DNA of 29,756 nt from Nitrospirota bacterium. Lineage in GTDB: Bacteria; Nitrospirota; Thermodesulfovibrionia; Thermodesulfovibrionales; JdFR-88. The DNA lies in the NCBI GenBank assembly GCA_021789735.1, contig JAJYJB010000027.1:1-29756 (forward strand), read 5' to 3'. Made by a program: the position numbers and the translations under genes. The notes beneath the pieces were generated by a model. It ran no database searches, was not told the origin of the DNA, and saw only the letters and a list, made by a program, of their open reading frames with translations. Shown piece by piece: positions 13,845-20,870 of this stretch (position 1 is its first letter; each line of letters starts with the position of its first letter).

Positions 13845-14942
13845 CTAAAAGGAAGATTTTTCCATTGCTTCCTTTATCCGTCCCAGGGCAAGCTCGGTGG
13901 CGGCCTTTACCGGCAGTTTGCCTTCCGCCTTCGCTTTCTGAAGGACCAGCCCGGTATTTTCCCTGATCTTTTGTGAGATGGTCTTGAACGCCTCGTCTTT
14001 TTCCTTCCTGGCGTATTCCATTGCCGCCATGATGACGCCCCCCGCGTTGGCGATGAAGTCCGGCACGGACAGTATGCCGCGCATATGGAGCGCCTCCTCG
14101 GCCTGCCTGGTCACGGGAAGGTTGGCGCCCTGGATGATGAGCTTTGCCTGGATGGAGCCGGCATTCTCCACATTGATGACGTCGGCGGTGGCTGCCGGTA
14201 TGAGGATGTCACAGGGCGCGGTCAGGACCTCCCAGGGTCTTTTCCGCACCGCACCGGGGGCCTGATAGCCGTTAATGCTGCCGGTCTTCTCCTTGGCCCG
14301 GGCCAGGCCGTCCAGGTCAAGGCCGGCGGGGTCGTAGACCGTGCCGCCGATGTCGGCCGCGCCGACAATCAGAGCTCCCTTGAGGGCCATGAACCTTGCC
14401 GCAGCCTTCCCAACGCTCCCGAAACCGTGTATCGCCACCTTTGCCCCTTCAAGCCTGACGCCCGCATGCCTGCAGGCCACCTCCGCGCATTCGGCGAGCC
14501 CGTAGCCCGTGGCGCCAAGCCTGTCAAGCGGCAAGCCTCCCATCCTTTCCGGAAGCCCCACCGCCCTGCCCGTCTCTTCGTAGATCCAGGCCATGCACTC
14601 CTCGTCGCTTCCCATATCGGGGCCGGGGATGTACTCGCTCAGGCCCTCCGTGAGCGCGGCGAAGGCCTGGAAGACCTTTTTCTTTGCCGGGCTTGAAGGG
14701 TCAAGGGATATCCCGGCCTTGCCTCCGCCATGGGGCAGGCCGGCAATTGAATTCTTCAGAGTCATGGTGCGCGCAAGCCTTTGCACTTCCTCAACCCCTA
14801 CCTGGAGCCTTACCCTCACGCCGCCCACAGCGGGGCCAAGCGCGGTGTTGTCCACAACTACTACCGCATCCAGCCCGGCCTTCGCGGAATGCAGATGGAG
14901 CACCTTGACCGGCCCCAGCTCGTCATATTTTATGTTGCACAT
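13845..14942 (-). CDS. Glu/Leu/Phe/Val (ELFV) dehydrogenase
   Basis: 365 residues, the length of leucine/valine dehydrogenases rather than the longer glutamate enzymes. The catalytic-Lys motif reads H-G-G-G-K-A-G-I (Lys75), followed by P-G-P-D-M-G-S-D-E (Asp109) and the NAD(P) Rossmann motif G-F-G-S-V-G (173-178). It oxidatively deaminates an amino acid to the 2-oxo acid and ammonia, or the reverse. A role in feeding branched-chain 2-oxo acids to the nearby dehydrogenase is possible but unproven; substrate cannot be set by eye. No ribosome site precedes ATG 14942, and a TATAGA box lies 8 bases upstream. The P-type ATPase follows downstream but has its own promoter. Confidence 0.82.
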   Translation of the reverse strand: MCNIKYDELGPVKVLHLHSAKAGLDAVVVVDNTALGPAVGGVRVRLQVGVEEVQRLARTMTLKNSIAGLPHGGGKAGISLDPSSPAKKKVFQAFAALTEGLSEYIPGPDMGSDEECMAWIYEETGRAVGLPERMGGLPLDRLGATGYGLAECAEVACRHAGVRLEGAKVAIHGFGSVGKAAARFMALKGALIVGAADIGGTVYDPAGLDLDGLARAKEKTGSINGYQAPGAVRKRPWEVLTAPCDILIPAATADVINVENAGSIQAKLIIQGANLPVTRQAEEALHMRGILSVPDFIANAGGVIMAAMEYARKEKDEAFKTISQKIRENTGLVLQKAKAEGKLPVKAATELALGRIKEAMEKSSF

Positions 14943-14950
14943 ATACTGTT

Positions 14951-14979
14951 TCTATACCAGAAAACGGGCTGCCGGTAAA
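14951..14979 (-). promoter_or_regulatory. Promoter of the ELFV dehydrogenase, nearly leaderless
   Basis: TTTACC (14974-14979), a 17-base spacer and TATAGA (14951-14956) on the minus strand. The -10 box ends 8 bases before ATG 14942, predicting a leader of zero to two bases. Confidence 0.5.
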
Positions 14980-15136
14980 GAAAGATATCAAAGTAAAATA
15001 TCTTCAAATAGACAAATGACGGACAAGTGATAGACTATAGTCAAACAGAGCGGTCATGGCCGAAAAAGCCACGGGTGTCCTTTTCCAAACAGAAATGAAA
15101 AAAATCACATCTTCCGGTCTTTTTACGGAGGAACCC

Positions 15137-15388
15137 ATGAACAGAGACCATCATAGCGACCGGCACGGAATTGGGAAAGAGGAGTCCGAAGGGTTGTGGA
15201 GGGAGTTTTACAGCTTCGAGCCCGTTGACGACGGCCTGGATTACTGCTGCCAGATATTCTTGGACGTGCCTTACATAGAAATAGAAGTAAAAACGGGGGC
15301 CTTCCTCAAGATTGAGGTCTTTCCGGTGGACAGGTGCCCCAAATGCGGACGATGGCTCAAGGACATGAGAAAGCTCAAGGGCCGCTGA
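15137..15388 (+). CDS. Small protein with a C-terminal CxxC zinc-knuckle half
   Basis: 83 residues. ATG 15137 is chosen because ACGGAGGAA lies just upstream; an in-frame ATG at 15056 has no such site. The N-terminus is rich in His, Asp and Glu (N-R-D-H-H-S-D-R-H), the middle has two or three beta strands (Y-I-E-I-E-V-K-T-G-A-F-L-K-I-E-V-F-P-V), and the end is D-R-C-P-K-C-G-R-W with basic residues. A Y-C-C-Q motif lies near residue 36, so four Cys could bind a metal or form a redox centre. I do not recognise a family. It lies directly before the selenoprotein peroxiredoxin but that gene has its own promoter. Confidence 0.68.
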   Translation: MNRDHHSDRHGIGKEESEGLWREFYSFEPVDDGLDYCCQIFLDVPYIEIEVKTGAFLKIEVFPVDRCPKCGRWLKDMRKLKGR

Positions 15389-15464
15389 AAAAAAGACAAA
15401 AATACCAGGCCCAAAAAACCAACCCGGAAAGGGCACACCCCCGTCAGCATTTTTTATTTTTTGC

Positions 15465-15493
15465 TTGACAGGCACCGCGGCTCAGTTTAGAAT
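15465..15493 (+). promoter_or_regulatory. Promoter of the selenoprotein peroxiredoxin
   Basis: TTGACA (15465-15470), a 17-base spacer and TAGAAT (15488-15493). Transcription should begin near 15500, leaving a leader of about 80 nt that ends in a strong AAAGGAGG ribosome site (15571-15578). Confidence 0.75.
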
Positions 15494-15581
15494 CTTTCCA
15501 GATTAGTAATAAATCCAAATTACAGCCATAGACTGTGAAAGGGCGCAGGCAGGAAAAACGGGCCAAACGCAAAGGAGGAAG

Positions 15582-16214
15582 ATGAAAATGGAAGGATTCT
15601 GCGGGCTGAGGGTCGGCCAGAAGGTCCCCGATTTCATTATCGAGACGTTCGATCCGGAAATGGGCGGTTTTGGGCAGGTACGCCTTGAAGAGTTGAGGAA
15701 GCAGGGGAAATGGACGGTCCTTTTCTTCTACCCGGCTGACTTCACCTTCGTCTGAGCCACGGAGTTTGCTGACCTGGCAGGCCAGCACGCCAACTTCAGG
15801 GCCGCGGGCGCGGAGCTCATCACGGTAAGCACGGACACCAAATTCGTACATCTCGCATGGCAGATAGACGAGCCCATGCTGAAAAATGTGAAATACCAGA
15901 TGGGGGCCGACCCGGCAGGGAAACTTTCCAGGACATTTGGCGTTTATGACGAGGAAAGCGGGCTTTCGCAAAGGGGCGCCTTCATAATAAACCCGGAAGG
16001 AGTGGTCGTAAGCTCCGAGGTAAACCATATGGATGTGGGCAGGAACGCCGAGGAGCTTCTGCGGAAACTTCAGGCCAACATCTACAAGTCCGGCCACCCC
16101 GAGGAGGTCTGTCCCGCCAACTGGCACCCCGGGGAAAAGACCATGAAGCCCGCGCCGGAGTTTGTCGGCAAGGCCGGAGGGGCGTACGTGCAGGAGGAAG
16201 CTTTGAGGCATTAG
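15582..16214 (+). CDS. Selenocysteine-containing 2-Cys-type peroxiredoxin (TGA at 15753 read as Sec)
   Basis: Reading the in-frame TGA at 15753-15755 as selenocysteine gives 210 residues of an AhpC-like peroxiredoxin; ordinary gene finders would keep only the part from ATG 15876. ATG 15582 and 15588 are both possible after AAAGGAGG; the second has the better spacing. The peroxidatic site reads F-Y-P-A-D-F-T-F-V-U-A-T-E-F, where the family has F-V-C-P-T-E-F; Sec58 thus replaces the attacking Cys. The resolving Cys is kept in E-V-C-P-A-N-W (Cys177). The enzyme should reduce peroxides using thioredoxin-like donors. Pro after the peroxidatic residue is changed to Ala, which is unusual. Sequence similarity continues on both sides of the TGA without a frame change, arguing against a pseudogene. 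Confidence 0.9.
15768..15786 (+). promoter_or_regulatory. Candidate bacterial SECIS hairpin of the peroxiredoxin
   Basis: GCTG-A-CCT, loop GGC, AGG-C-CAGC: seven base pairs with one A.C mismatch. The loop begins 20 bases after the TGA and holds G residues, which is the distance and loop type expected for SelB recognition. Found by eye, not by a covariance model. Confidence 0.6.
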
Positions 16215-16216
16215 GA

Positions 16217-16245
16217 CCTATCTCAAAATCGATTTTGACAATAGG
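16217..16245. repeat. AT-rich inverted repeat right after the peroxiredoxin stop
   Basis: CCTAT (16217-16221) and ATAGG (16241-16245) flank the palindrome CAAAATCGATTTTG. It starts three bases after the stop codon. It could be a protein-binding site or part of an RNA 3' end. Confidence 0.5.
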
Positions 16246-16303
16246 CCCTGAAGGGGCCGCGTCCCGGCCGCGCCGGACCGACCCGGGTTTCCCCTCCCCA
16301 GGA

Positions 16304-16345
16304 CGGGCAGAAGGCAATTTTTTTTAAAAAAAACCCTTCTGCCCG
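16304..16345. terminator. Bidirectional hairpin with an A/T-filled centre
   Basis: CGGGCAGAAGG (16304-16314) pairs with CCTTCTGCCCG (16335-16345). The loop holds T8 followed by A8, which can extend the stem. It follows the peroxiredoxin gene and is a likely terminator or processing hairpin. Confidence 0.6.
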
Positions 16346-16394
16346 CCCTGCCCCAAAAGCAAAAAAATCAAAGCAGGAAAGAACCCCCCTGATT

Positions 16395-16457
16395 GCGCCA
16401 GGGATGCCGGCGCTACCCGGCTTTTTTATCGCCGGTATCCCTGGCGCCTTTTTTTTT
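16395..16457 (+). terminator. Strong intrinsic terminator
   Basis: An 18-base stem beginning GCGCCAGGGAT (from 16395) pairs with its complement ending at 16447, with one wobble pair, and is followed by a run of nine T and further T tracts up to about 16476. It closes the peroxiredoxin unit and insulates the ABC transporter promoter. Together with the two preceding inverted repeats it fills the 328-base gap 16215-16542. Confidence 0.8.
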
Positions 16458-16507
16458 GCTTTTTTTCTTTTTTTCACGCGCGCGGGCGGCGGGCAAACGG
16501 CCCCCGA

Positions 16508-16536
16508 TTGACTGTGCCGCCAAAAGCATATAGATT
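16508..16536 (+). promoter_or_regulatory. Promoter of the ABC-2 exporter, predicted leaderless transcript
   Basis: TTGACT (16508-16513), a 17-base spacer and TAGATT (16531-16536), with six bases to ATG 16543. No ribosome site is present, so translation probably starts on a leaderless mRNA. Confidence 0.65.
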
Positions 16537-16542
16537 CGCCTT

Positions 16543-17274
16543 ATGGGCATTGTGGAGGTCGAAGGCCTGGGCAAGTCGTTCGAGCCCGGCACATATGCGC
16601 TCAGGGACGTGAGCTTCAGCCTTTCGCGCGGCCAGATACTAGGCATCCTCGGCCCGAACGGCGCCGGAAAGACAACCCTTATTCATCTCATGCTGGGGCT
16701 GATACTGCCGACCGAAGGGGAGATCCGGATATTCGGAAAGGTCCTGTCCCCGGGCACGCGGACGGACGTGCTCAGGAGCATGAACTTCGCTTCCAATTAT
16801 GTTTTTCTTCCGCAGACGCTCACGCTCTGGGAAAACCTCATGGTCTACGCGATAATGTACGAGGTCCCCGAGCCGGCCCGGAGCTGCGGGGAGGCGCTGA
16901 GGATGTTCGAGCTTTATGACATGAGGCACAAGCGCGCAAGGACGCTGTCCTCGGGGCAGATGATGAGGCTCTGTCTTGCAAAGGCAATGATAAACAGCCC
17001 CGAAGTGCTCCTGCTTGACGAGCCGACCGGCGGCCTTGACCCCGAGATCGCCAGGAAGACAAGGCGGCTCCTGGTCGGGCTGAGCAGGGAAAAAGGGCTC
17101 TCCGTCATATACACCTCTCACAACCTGTGGGAGATGCAGGAAGTGTCCGACCGCGTGCTTTTCCTGAAAGGGGGCAAGGCGCTCCTTGAGGGCCCCTCCG
17201 GTGAGCTCATCGGCAGATACGACGTGAAAAACCTCGAAGAGCTCTTTTTCAAGGTCCTTGAAAGCGCAAGATGA
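16543..17274 (+). CDS. ABC transporter ATPase (ABC-2 type exporter)
   Basis: 243 residues. Walker A is G-P-N-G-A-G-K-T (37-44), the signature is L-S-S-G-Q (135-139), and Walker B is V-L-L-L-D-E (155-160) followed by P-T-G-G-L-D. The switch His is in Y-T-S-H-N. The order and spacing are those of the DrrA/CcmA-like ATPases that drive ABC-2 permeases in export of drugs, polysaccharides or lipids. The start of the permease gene overlaps its stop (ATGA), so the pair forms one transporter. Substrate is unknown. There is no Shine-Dalgarno sequence before the ATG. Confidence 0.88.
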   Translation: MGIVEVEGLGKSFEPGTYALRDVSFSLSRGQILGILGPNGAGKTTLIHLMLGLILPTEGEIRIFGKVLSPGTRTDVLRSMNFASNYVFLPQTLTLWENLMVYAIMYEVPEPARSCGEALRMFELYDMRHKRARTLSSGQMMRLCLAKAMINSPEVLLLDEPTGGLDPEIARKTRRLLVGLSREKGLSVIYTSHNLWEMQEVSDRVLFLKGGKALLEGPSGELIGRYDVKNLEELFFKVLESAR

Positions 17275-18065
17275 GACCCCGCCATGTCGCCGCCCTCTGT
17301 CTAAGACAGATATACCTCTACAGAAGGAGCCTGACCAGGCTCCTTGAGACCTTCTACTGGCCCACAATGGACCTGCTGCTTTGGGGGTTCGTGACCCTCT
17401 ACCTGCAGCGCTCCGCCTTTGGCCGGATGCCGGTTTTCGTCTCCTATTTCATAGGGGCCCTCATCCTCTGGGACGTCCTTTTCAGGGCGGAACAGGGCAT
17501 ATCGGTCTCTTTTCTGGAGGACATGTGGTCCAGGAACCTCATAAACGTCTTTGTCGCGCCGGTAACCGTAACGGAGTACCTTGCGGCGCTCATGGTGATA
17601 AGCGCCCTGAAGGTGGTCGCCGCCTTCGCCGTGACATCCTCACTGGGCTGGCTGCTCTACTCCTTCAGCATCTTCAAGCTGGGCATCTACCTGCTGCCGC
17701 TTGTCCTGAACCTGGTCGCGATGGGATGGTCCATAGGGATACTCACCACCGCCCTCATCCTGCGCTACGGACTGGAGGCTGAGATACTGGCCTGGGCTCT
17801 GGCCTTTCTGTTTCTGCCCTTTTCCGCAGTTTTCTACCCGGTAAAGATACTGCCCCGGGGCCTGCGGGTGGCAGCCATGTTCATACCGGCCTCGCACGCC
17901 TTCGAAGGCATGAGGGCGGTCATTTCGAGCGGGGTCTTCCCGCCGGCGCAGTTCGAATACGCGACCGGGCTCAATATTATCTACATCCTAGCCGCCATAT
18001 GGTTTTTCATGAAGGTCTATAAAAAAGCACTTATCAGTGGCATAATACCTAAAATTGGAGAATGA
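17271..18065 (+). CDS. ABC-2 type permease
   Basis: 264 residues with about six membrane helices, as in the ABC-2 family. The N-terminus R-P-R-H-V-A-A-L-C-L-R-Q-I-Y-L-Y-R-R-S is the usual interfacial helix, and F-S-A-V-F-Y-P-V-K-I-L-P-R-G-L-R-V near residue 185 and P-A-S-H-A-F-E-G-M-R near 208 are typical of the last cytoplasmic loop and re-entrant segment. It forms the membrane pore for the ATPase encoded just before, with which it overlaps by four bases. No marker tells what is exported. Confidence 0.85.
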   Translation: MRPRHVAALCLRQIYLYRRSLTRLLETFYWPTMDLLLWGFVTLYLQRSAFGRMPVFVSYFIGALILWDVLFRAEQGISVSFLEDMWSRNLINVFVAPVTVTEYLAALMVISALKVVAAFAVTSSLGWLLYSFSIFKLGIYLLPLVLNLVAMGWSIGILTTALILRYGLEAEILAWALAFLFLPFSAVFYPVKILPRGLRVAAMFIPASHAFEGMRAVISSGVFPPAQFEYATGLNIIYILAAIWFFMKVYKKALISGIIPKIGE

Positions 18066-18067
18066 TG

Positions 18068-18096
18068 TTGAAATTTCGATTTTTATTGATTATCAT
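18068..18096 (+). promoter_or_regulatory. Promoter of the YeeE/YedE selenoprotein gene
   Basis: TTGAAA (18068-18073), a 17-base spacer and TATCAT (18091-18096). The predicted leader of about 55 nt contains a short GCCCC-GTA-GGGG hairpin (18120-18131) before the ribosome site GGAGGAG. Confidence 0.5.
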
Positions 18097-18157
18097 GTTC
18101 GCATTATAAAAGAGAAAAAAGCCCCGTAGGGGACCAACAACCGATCAAGGAGGAGTA

Positions 18158-19252
18158 ATGCAACCGGGGAATGTGATGATCGCTCTTAGCGCGCTGCTGA
18201 TCGGGCTGGCTTTCGGCTACGTGCTGCAGCGCGGAAGGTACTGCATGAACACGGCTTTCAGGGACGTCATCTTCATCAACGACCTGACACTCTTCAGGGC
18301 GTACATACTTGCACTGATCATAGCGATGATAGGCGCCAATTTTCTTGAGGACATGCACTTGCTTGGCGGGGACGCATACGGCCCCTTCACCCTCGCAAGG
18401 GAGGTGTTCGCCCCGGTCGGCAACATTGTGGGAGGGTACATATTCGGACTGGGCATCGTGCTTGCCGGCGGGTGCGGCAGCGGCATCCTATACAGGGTGG
18501 GCGAGGGCCTCACGGCCGCGCTGGTGGCGGTGATGGGCTTTGGCCTTGGCATCATCACCACCACTCACGGCGTGCTGAAGCCGGTCTATGAATTCCTGAG
18601 GAGCTACAAGGTGACCATGACCGCCCCTGACGGCAGCACCATATACGGCATCAGCCTGCCGGACCTCTTTGGCGGCGGCCATCTTGCGAAATGGATAATA
18701 ATAGCCATCTTCACCGTCCTTGGCGGGATATTCGTGCTCAAGGGGAAGCCCTTCGCCAAGAGCTCCTCCAAGGGCTACAAATGGGCGGTAACGGGGGTCC
18801 TGGTAGGCCTTCTGGTCGTGGCCGCATGGTGGGCCTCCGGCGTGTATGGCGGGATGCCCAGGGGCATTTCCTTCACCGGGCCTCTTGGGGAAGCGTTCCT
18901 GGCGGTGCTCCAGAGAAACAGCGCCTCGGCCTACCCGATGTTCAATTTCTTCGGGCTAAAGATAACATGGAGCGCCATCTACATCCTGATGGTCCCGCTG
19001 GGCGCCTTCCTCAGCTCCAGGGGCCTGAAGGAATTCAAGCTCAAGGTGCCCTCGGCGGCCGAGCTGATGACCGTCTTTGGCGGCAGCCTGATGATGGGCT
19101 TCGGCGCCGCAACGGCAGGCGGCTGAAACATCGGTCACGGGTTGACCGGTGTGTCGACCTTGGCGATATCAAGCATAGTGGCCACCCTCTTTATCGTGCT
19201 TGGCAACTGGACAATGGTGTACTTCAAGTTCATAAAGCCGATGAGGGATTAA
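18158..19252 (+). CDS. YeeE/YedE-family sulfur/selenium transporter with selenocysteine (TGA at 19124)
   Basis: 364 residues if TGA 19124-19126 is read as Sec323; the frame then continues N-I-G-H-G-L-T-G-V-S-T-L to TAA 19250. YeeE-type transporters have two-fold pseudo-symmetry and carry thiosulfate (YeeE) or are linked with selenium (YedE). Three conserved Cys line the path in YeeE: here Cys29 (R-Y-C-M-N), Cys106 (A-G-G-C-G-S-G) and Sec323 in A-G-G-U-N-I-G-H-G, where other members have Cys. Around ten hydrophobic segments are visible. GGAGGAG precedes ATG 18158. Without readthrough the last, highly conserved helices would be lost, so a normal stop is unlikely. No selenium-metabolism gene lies next to it in this window. 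Confidence 0.88.
19129..19151 (+). promoter_or_regulatory. Candidate SECIS hairpin of the YeeE/YedE gene
   Basis: CATCGGTCA (19129-19137), loop CGGGT, TGACCGGTG (19143-19151): nine base pairs with one G.T wobble. The stem begins two bases after the TGA, and the loop with three G lies 12-16 bases after it, slightly closer than in most bacterial SECIS elements. Confidence 0.7.
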
Positions 19253-19300
19253 AGGCAAAAAAACAGAAACCGGAAGGGTTTTTTCCATTCCGTCCTGCCA

Positions 19301-19325
19301 GGGGGGCTTTTGCCCCCCTTCAATT
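19301..19325 (+). terminator. Intrinsic terminator after the YeeE/YedE gene
   Basis: GGGGGGC-TTTT-GCCCCCC (19301-19318) followed by TTCAATTTTT. Placed about 50 bases after the stop at 19252. Confidence 0.75.
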
Positions 19326-19385
19326 TTTCGCTTTTGTTTTTTTCAATCCACGATAAAAACATCCTCTCATAATTGTAATTTCAAG

Positions 19386-19414
19386 TTGAAAACCACGATT
19401 TTGCTGCCTTATAT
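19386..19414 (+). promoter_or_regulatory. Promoter of the beta-propeller gene
   Basis: TTGAAA (19386-19391), a 17-base spacer and TTATAT (19409-19414) put the transcript start near 19421, with a leader of about 170 nt. Confidence 0.55.
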
Positions 19415-19417
19415 TTA

Positions 19418-19454
19418 GGCCGGGAAGTCCGTGACCGGCCTCACAGTTTTTTTT
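19418..19454 (+). terminator. Terminator-like hairpin at the start of the beta-propeller leader
   Basis: GGCCGG (19418-19423) pairs with CCGGCC (19435-19440), and eight T follow at 19447-19454 after a 6-base gap. If transcription starts near 19421 the left arm would be incomplete, so it may instead stop readthrough from upstream. The rest of the leader (to 19592) is G- and A-rich and ends in a strong AGGGAGGAATTAA ribosome site. Confidence 0.4.
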
Positions 19455-19592
19455 GGCCGCCCGTGGAAAGGGGGTGAACGACCGGGAAGGAAAAACAAAA
19501 AAATCTTTTTGCCACAAGAAGCGCTGTAGTTTTTGTTTTTTTCAAACGAGGGGAATTAGGGAAGGAAAAAAGTTTTTAAAGGGAGGAATTAA

Positions 19593-20657
19593 ATGAAAAA
19601 GGTTTTACTGGTTATGGCGGCGCTCGCTTTGCTTGCCGGGGGCTATTATCTTTCGTCCTCTCACACGAACACAGTTCAGGCAGCCAGCATGCCAAACCTG
19701 ACGGGCATCGCCTTTATCTCGGGCGAGGGCGGCCATATAGCCCTTGTCAACCTTGCCACCTGGAAATCGCCGGACAACCTGCAGAACGACAGGATAGCCA
19801 TAACGGAGGCCGGCAGCGAAATGGAAGGCGTGGTCGCCGGTCTGCATATCGAAAACAGCAGGGGCGGCGGCGGGATGCACAGCTGCGCTATAATCCCGGG
19901 CGGCAAGCTGGTCGTCAGCATGCTTGACGGCAACGTCGTTGAATACGACCTGAAGACCGGCGTGAAGACCAGGCAGATGCATATCGGGCACAAGTTCTGC
20001 GACACGATCATAGGCCCAGACGGCAAGCATGTCTACTTCACTGACATGGCGGACGGGCATGTCTACGAATGGGACTGGAAGACGATGAAGCTCGTGGACA
20101 AAATACCCGTCGGCGCGGGCGTCTGCGGCATACAATGGACAAAGAACCAGAAATATGCGTACGTGTCCGATATGCCCGCAGGCGCGATAGACGTGCTGGA
20201 CTGGAAGACCAAGAAGATCGTCAAAAGGATAACGGACCCCCATATGACGTTCCTCCACCAGATGCAGATGACGCCCGACGGCAGCCAGTTGTGGGTGACG
20301 GCCCCGAATGAGTTTGACCCGGGCCTGAAGCCCCCCACTCACAGGTCCCAGATCGTGGTCATCTCCACAAAGACCAACAAGGTGATAGACCGCATAATCA
20401 TGCCGCCGCACCGCTATCCGCACGATGTCGAATTCACCCCTGACGGCAAATGGGTCCTGATACCCGCCAGGACGTACCAGAAGGACAGCAGGCTCATGCT
20501 GATGAACGTCAAGACGCACCAGATCGTCAGGGACATCTCGGTCTGCCAGAGCTGCCACAGCGCTTACGGCATCCAGATAAGGATGAACGAAGGCCACCCT
20601 AACCTCTGCGGCATAACCGTGGCCTGGGGGATGAAGCACAAACCCAGGACGTTCTAG
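19593..20657 (+). CDS. Periplasmic YncE/cytochrome-d1-like beta-propeller with a C-terminal CXXCH haem c motif
   Basis: 354 residues. Residues 1-31 are a signal peptide (K-K-V, hydrophobic core, V-Q-A-A-S). The body is a series of propeller blades with repeated D-G-K/D-G-N turns, such as G-P-D-G-K-H-V-Y-F-T-D and T-P-D-G-K-W-V-L-I-P, like YncE, NirF and the cytochrome d1 domain. Near the end there is C-Q-S-C-H (Cys318, Cys321, His322), a canonical site for covalent haem c. His residues earlier in the chain (G-H-K-F-C, M-P-P-H-R-Y-P-H-D) could serve as further ligands. An electron-transfer or sensor role outside the membrane is likely. The gene has its own promoter and a terminator at 20707, so it is one transcript, next to an FtsX-type ABC operon. 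Confidence 0.78.
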   Translation: MKKVLLVMAALALLAGGYYLSSSHTNTVQAASMPNLTGIAFISGEGGHIALVNLATWKSPDNLQNDRIAITEAGSEMEGVVAGLHIENSRGGGGMHSCAIIPGGKLVVSMLDGNVVEYDLKTGVKTRQMHIGHKFCDTIIGPDGKHVYFTDMADGHVYEWDWKTMKLVDKIPVGAGVCGIQWTKNQKYAYVSDMPAGAIDVLDWKTKKIVKRITDPHMTFLHQMQMTPDGSQLWVTAPNEFDPGLKPPTHRSQIVVISTKTNKVIDRIIMPPHRYPHDVEFTPDGKWVLIPARTYQKDSRLMLMNVKTHQIVRDISVCQSCHSAYGIQIRMNEGHPNLCGITVAWGMKHKPRTF

Positions 20658-20706
20658 GCGAAAAAAAGAAAACAAAAAAAGAAGGGGATTTTTTGCGGCA
20701 CAGCGC

Positions 20707-20757
20707 GGGGCGGAAGGACAAAAAACAAAAAACAATAAATTCCGCCCCTCTTTTTTG
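20707..20757 (+). terminator. Terminator after the beta-propeller gene
   Basis: GGGGCGGAA (20707-20715) pairs with TTCCGCCCC (20740-20748), followed by TCTTTTTT. The loop is a 24-base A-rich stretch. Confidence 0.7.
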
Positions 20758-20870
20758 ATCGCAAGGCGTGGCCATCCGCCGTTTTTAAAAGCTGCGGCAC
20801 GGCGCATGGCCTTTCAGGGACCGGAAATCAAAAAATAACAAATTAAAAATGGCACCCGGGGGAAACCGTT

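Noticed and set aside
19605..20807. 400-codon minus-strand frame opposite the beta-propeller gene
   Set aside because: The plus strand has a signal peptide, propeller repeats and a CXXCH motif; the antisense frame has no recognisable domain.
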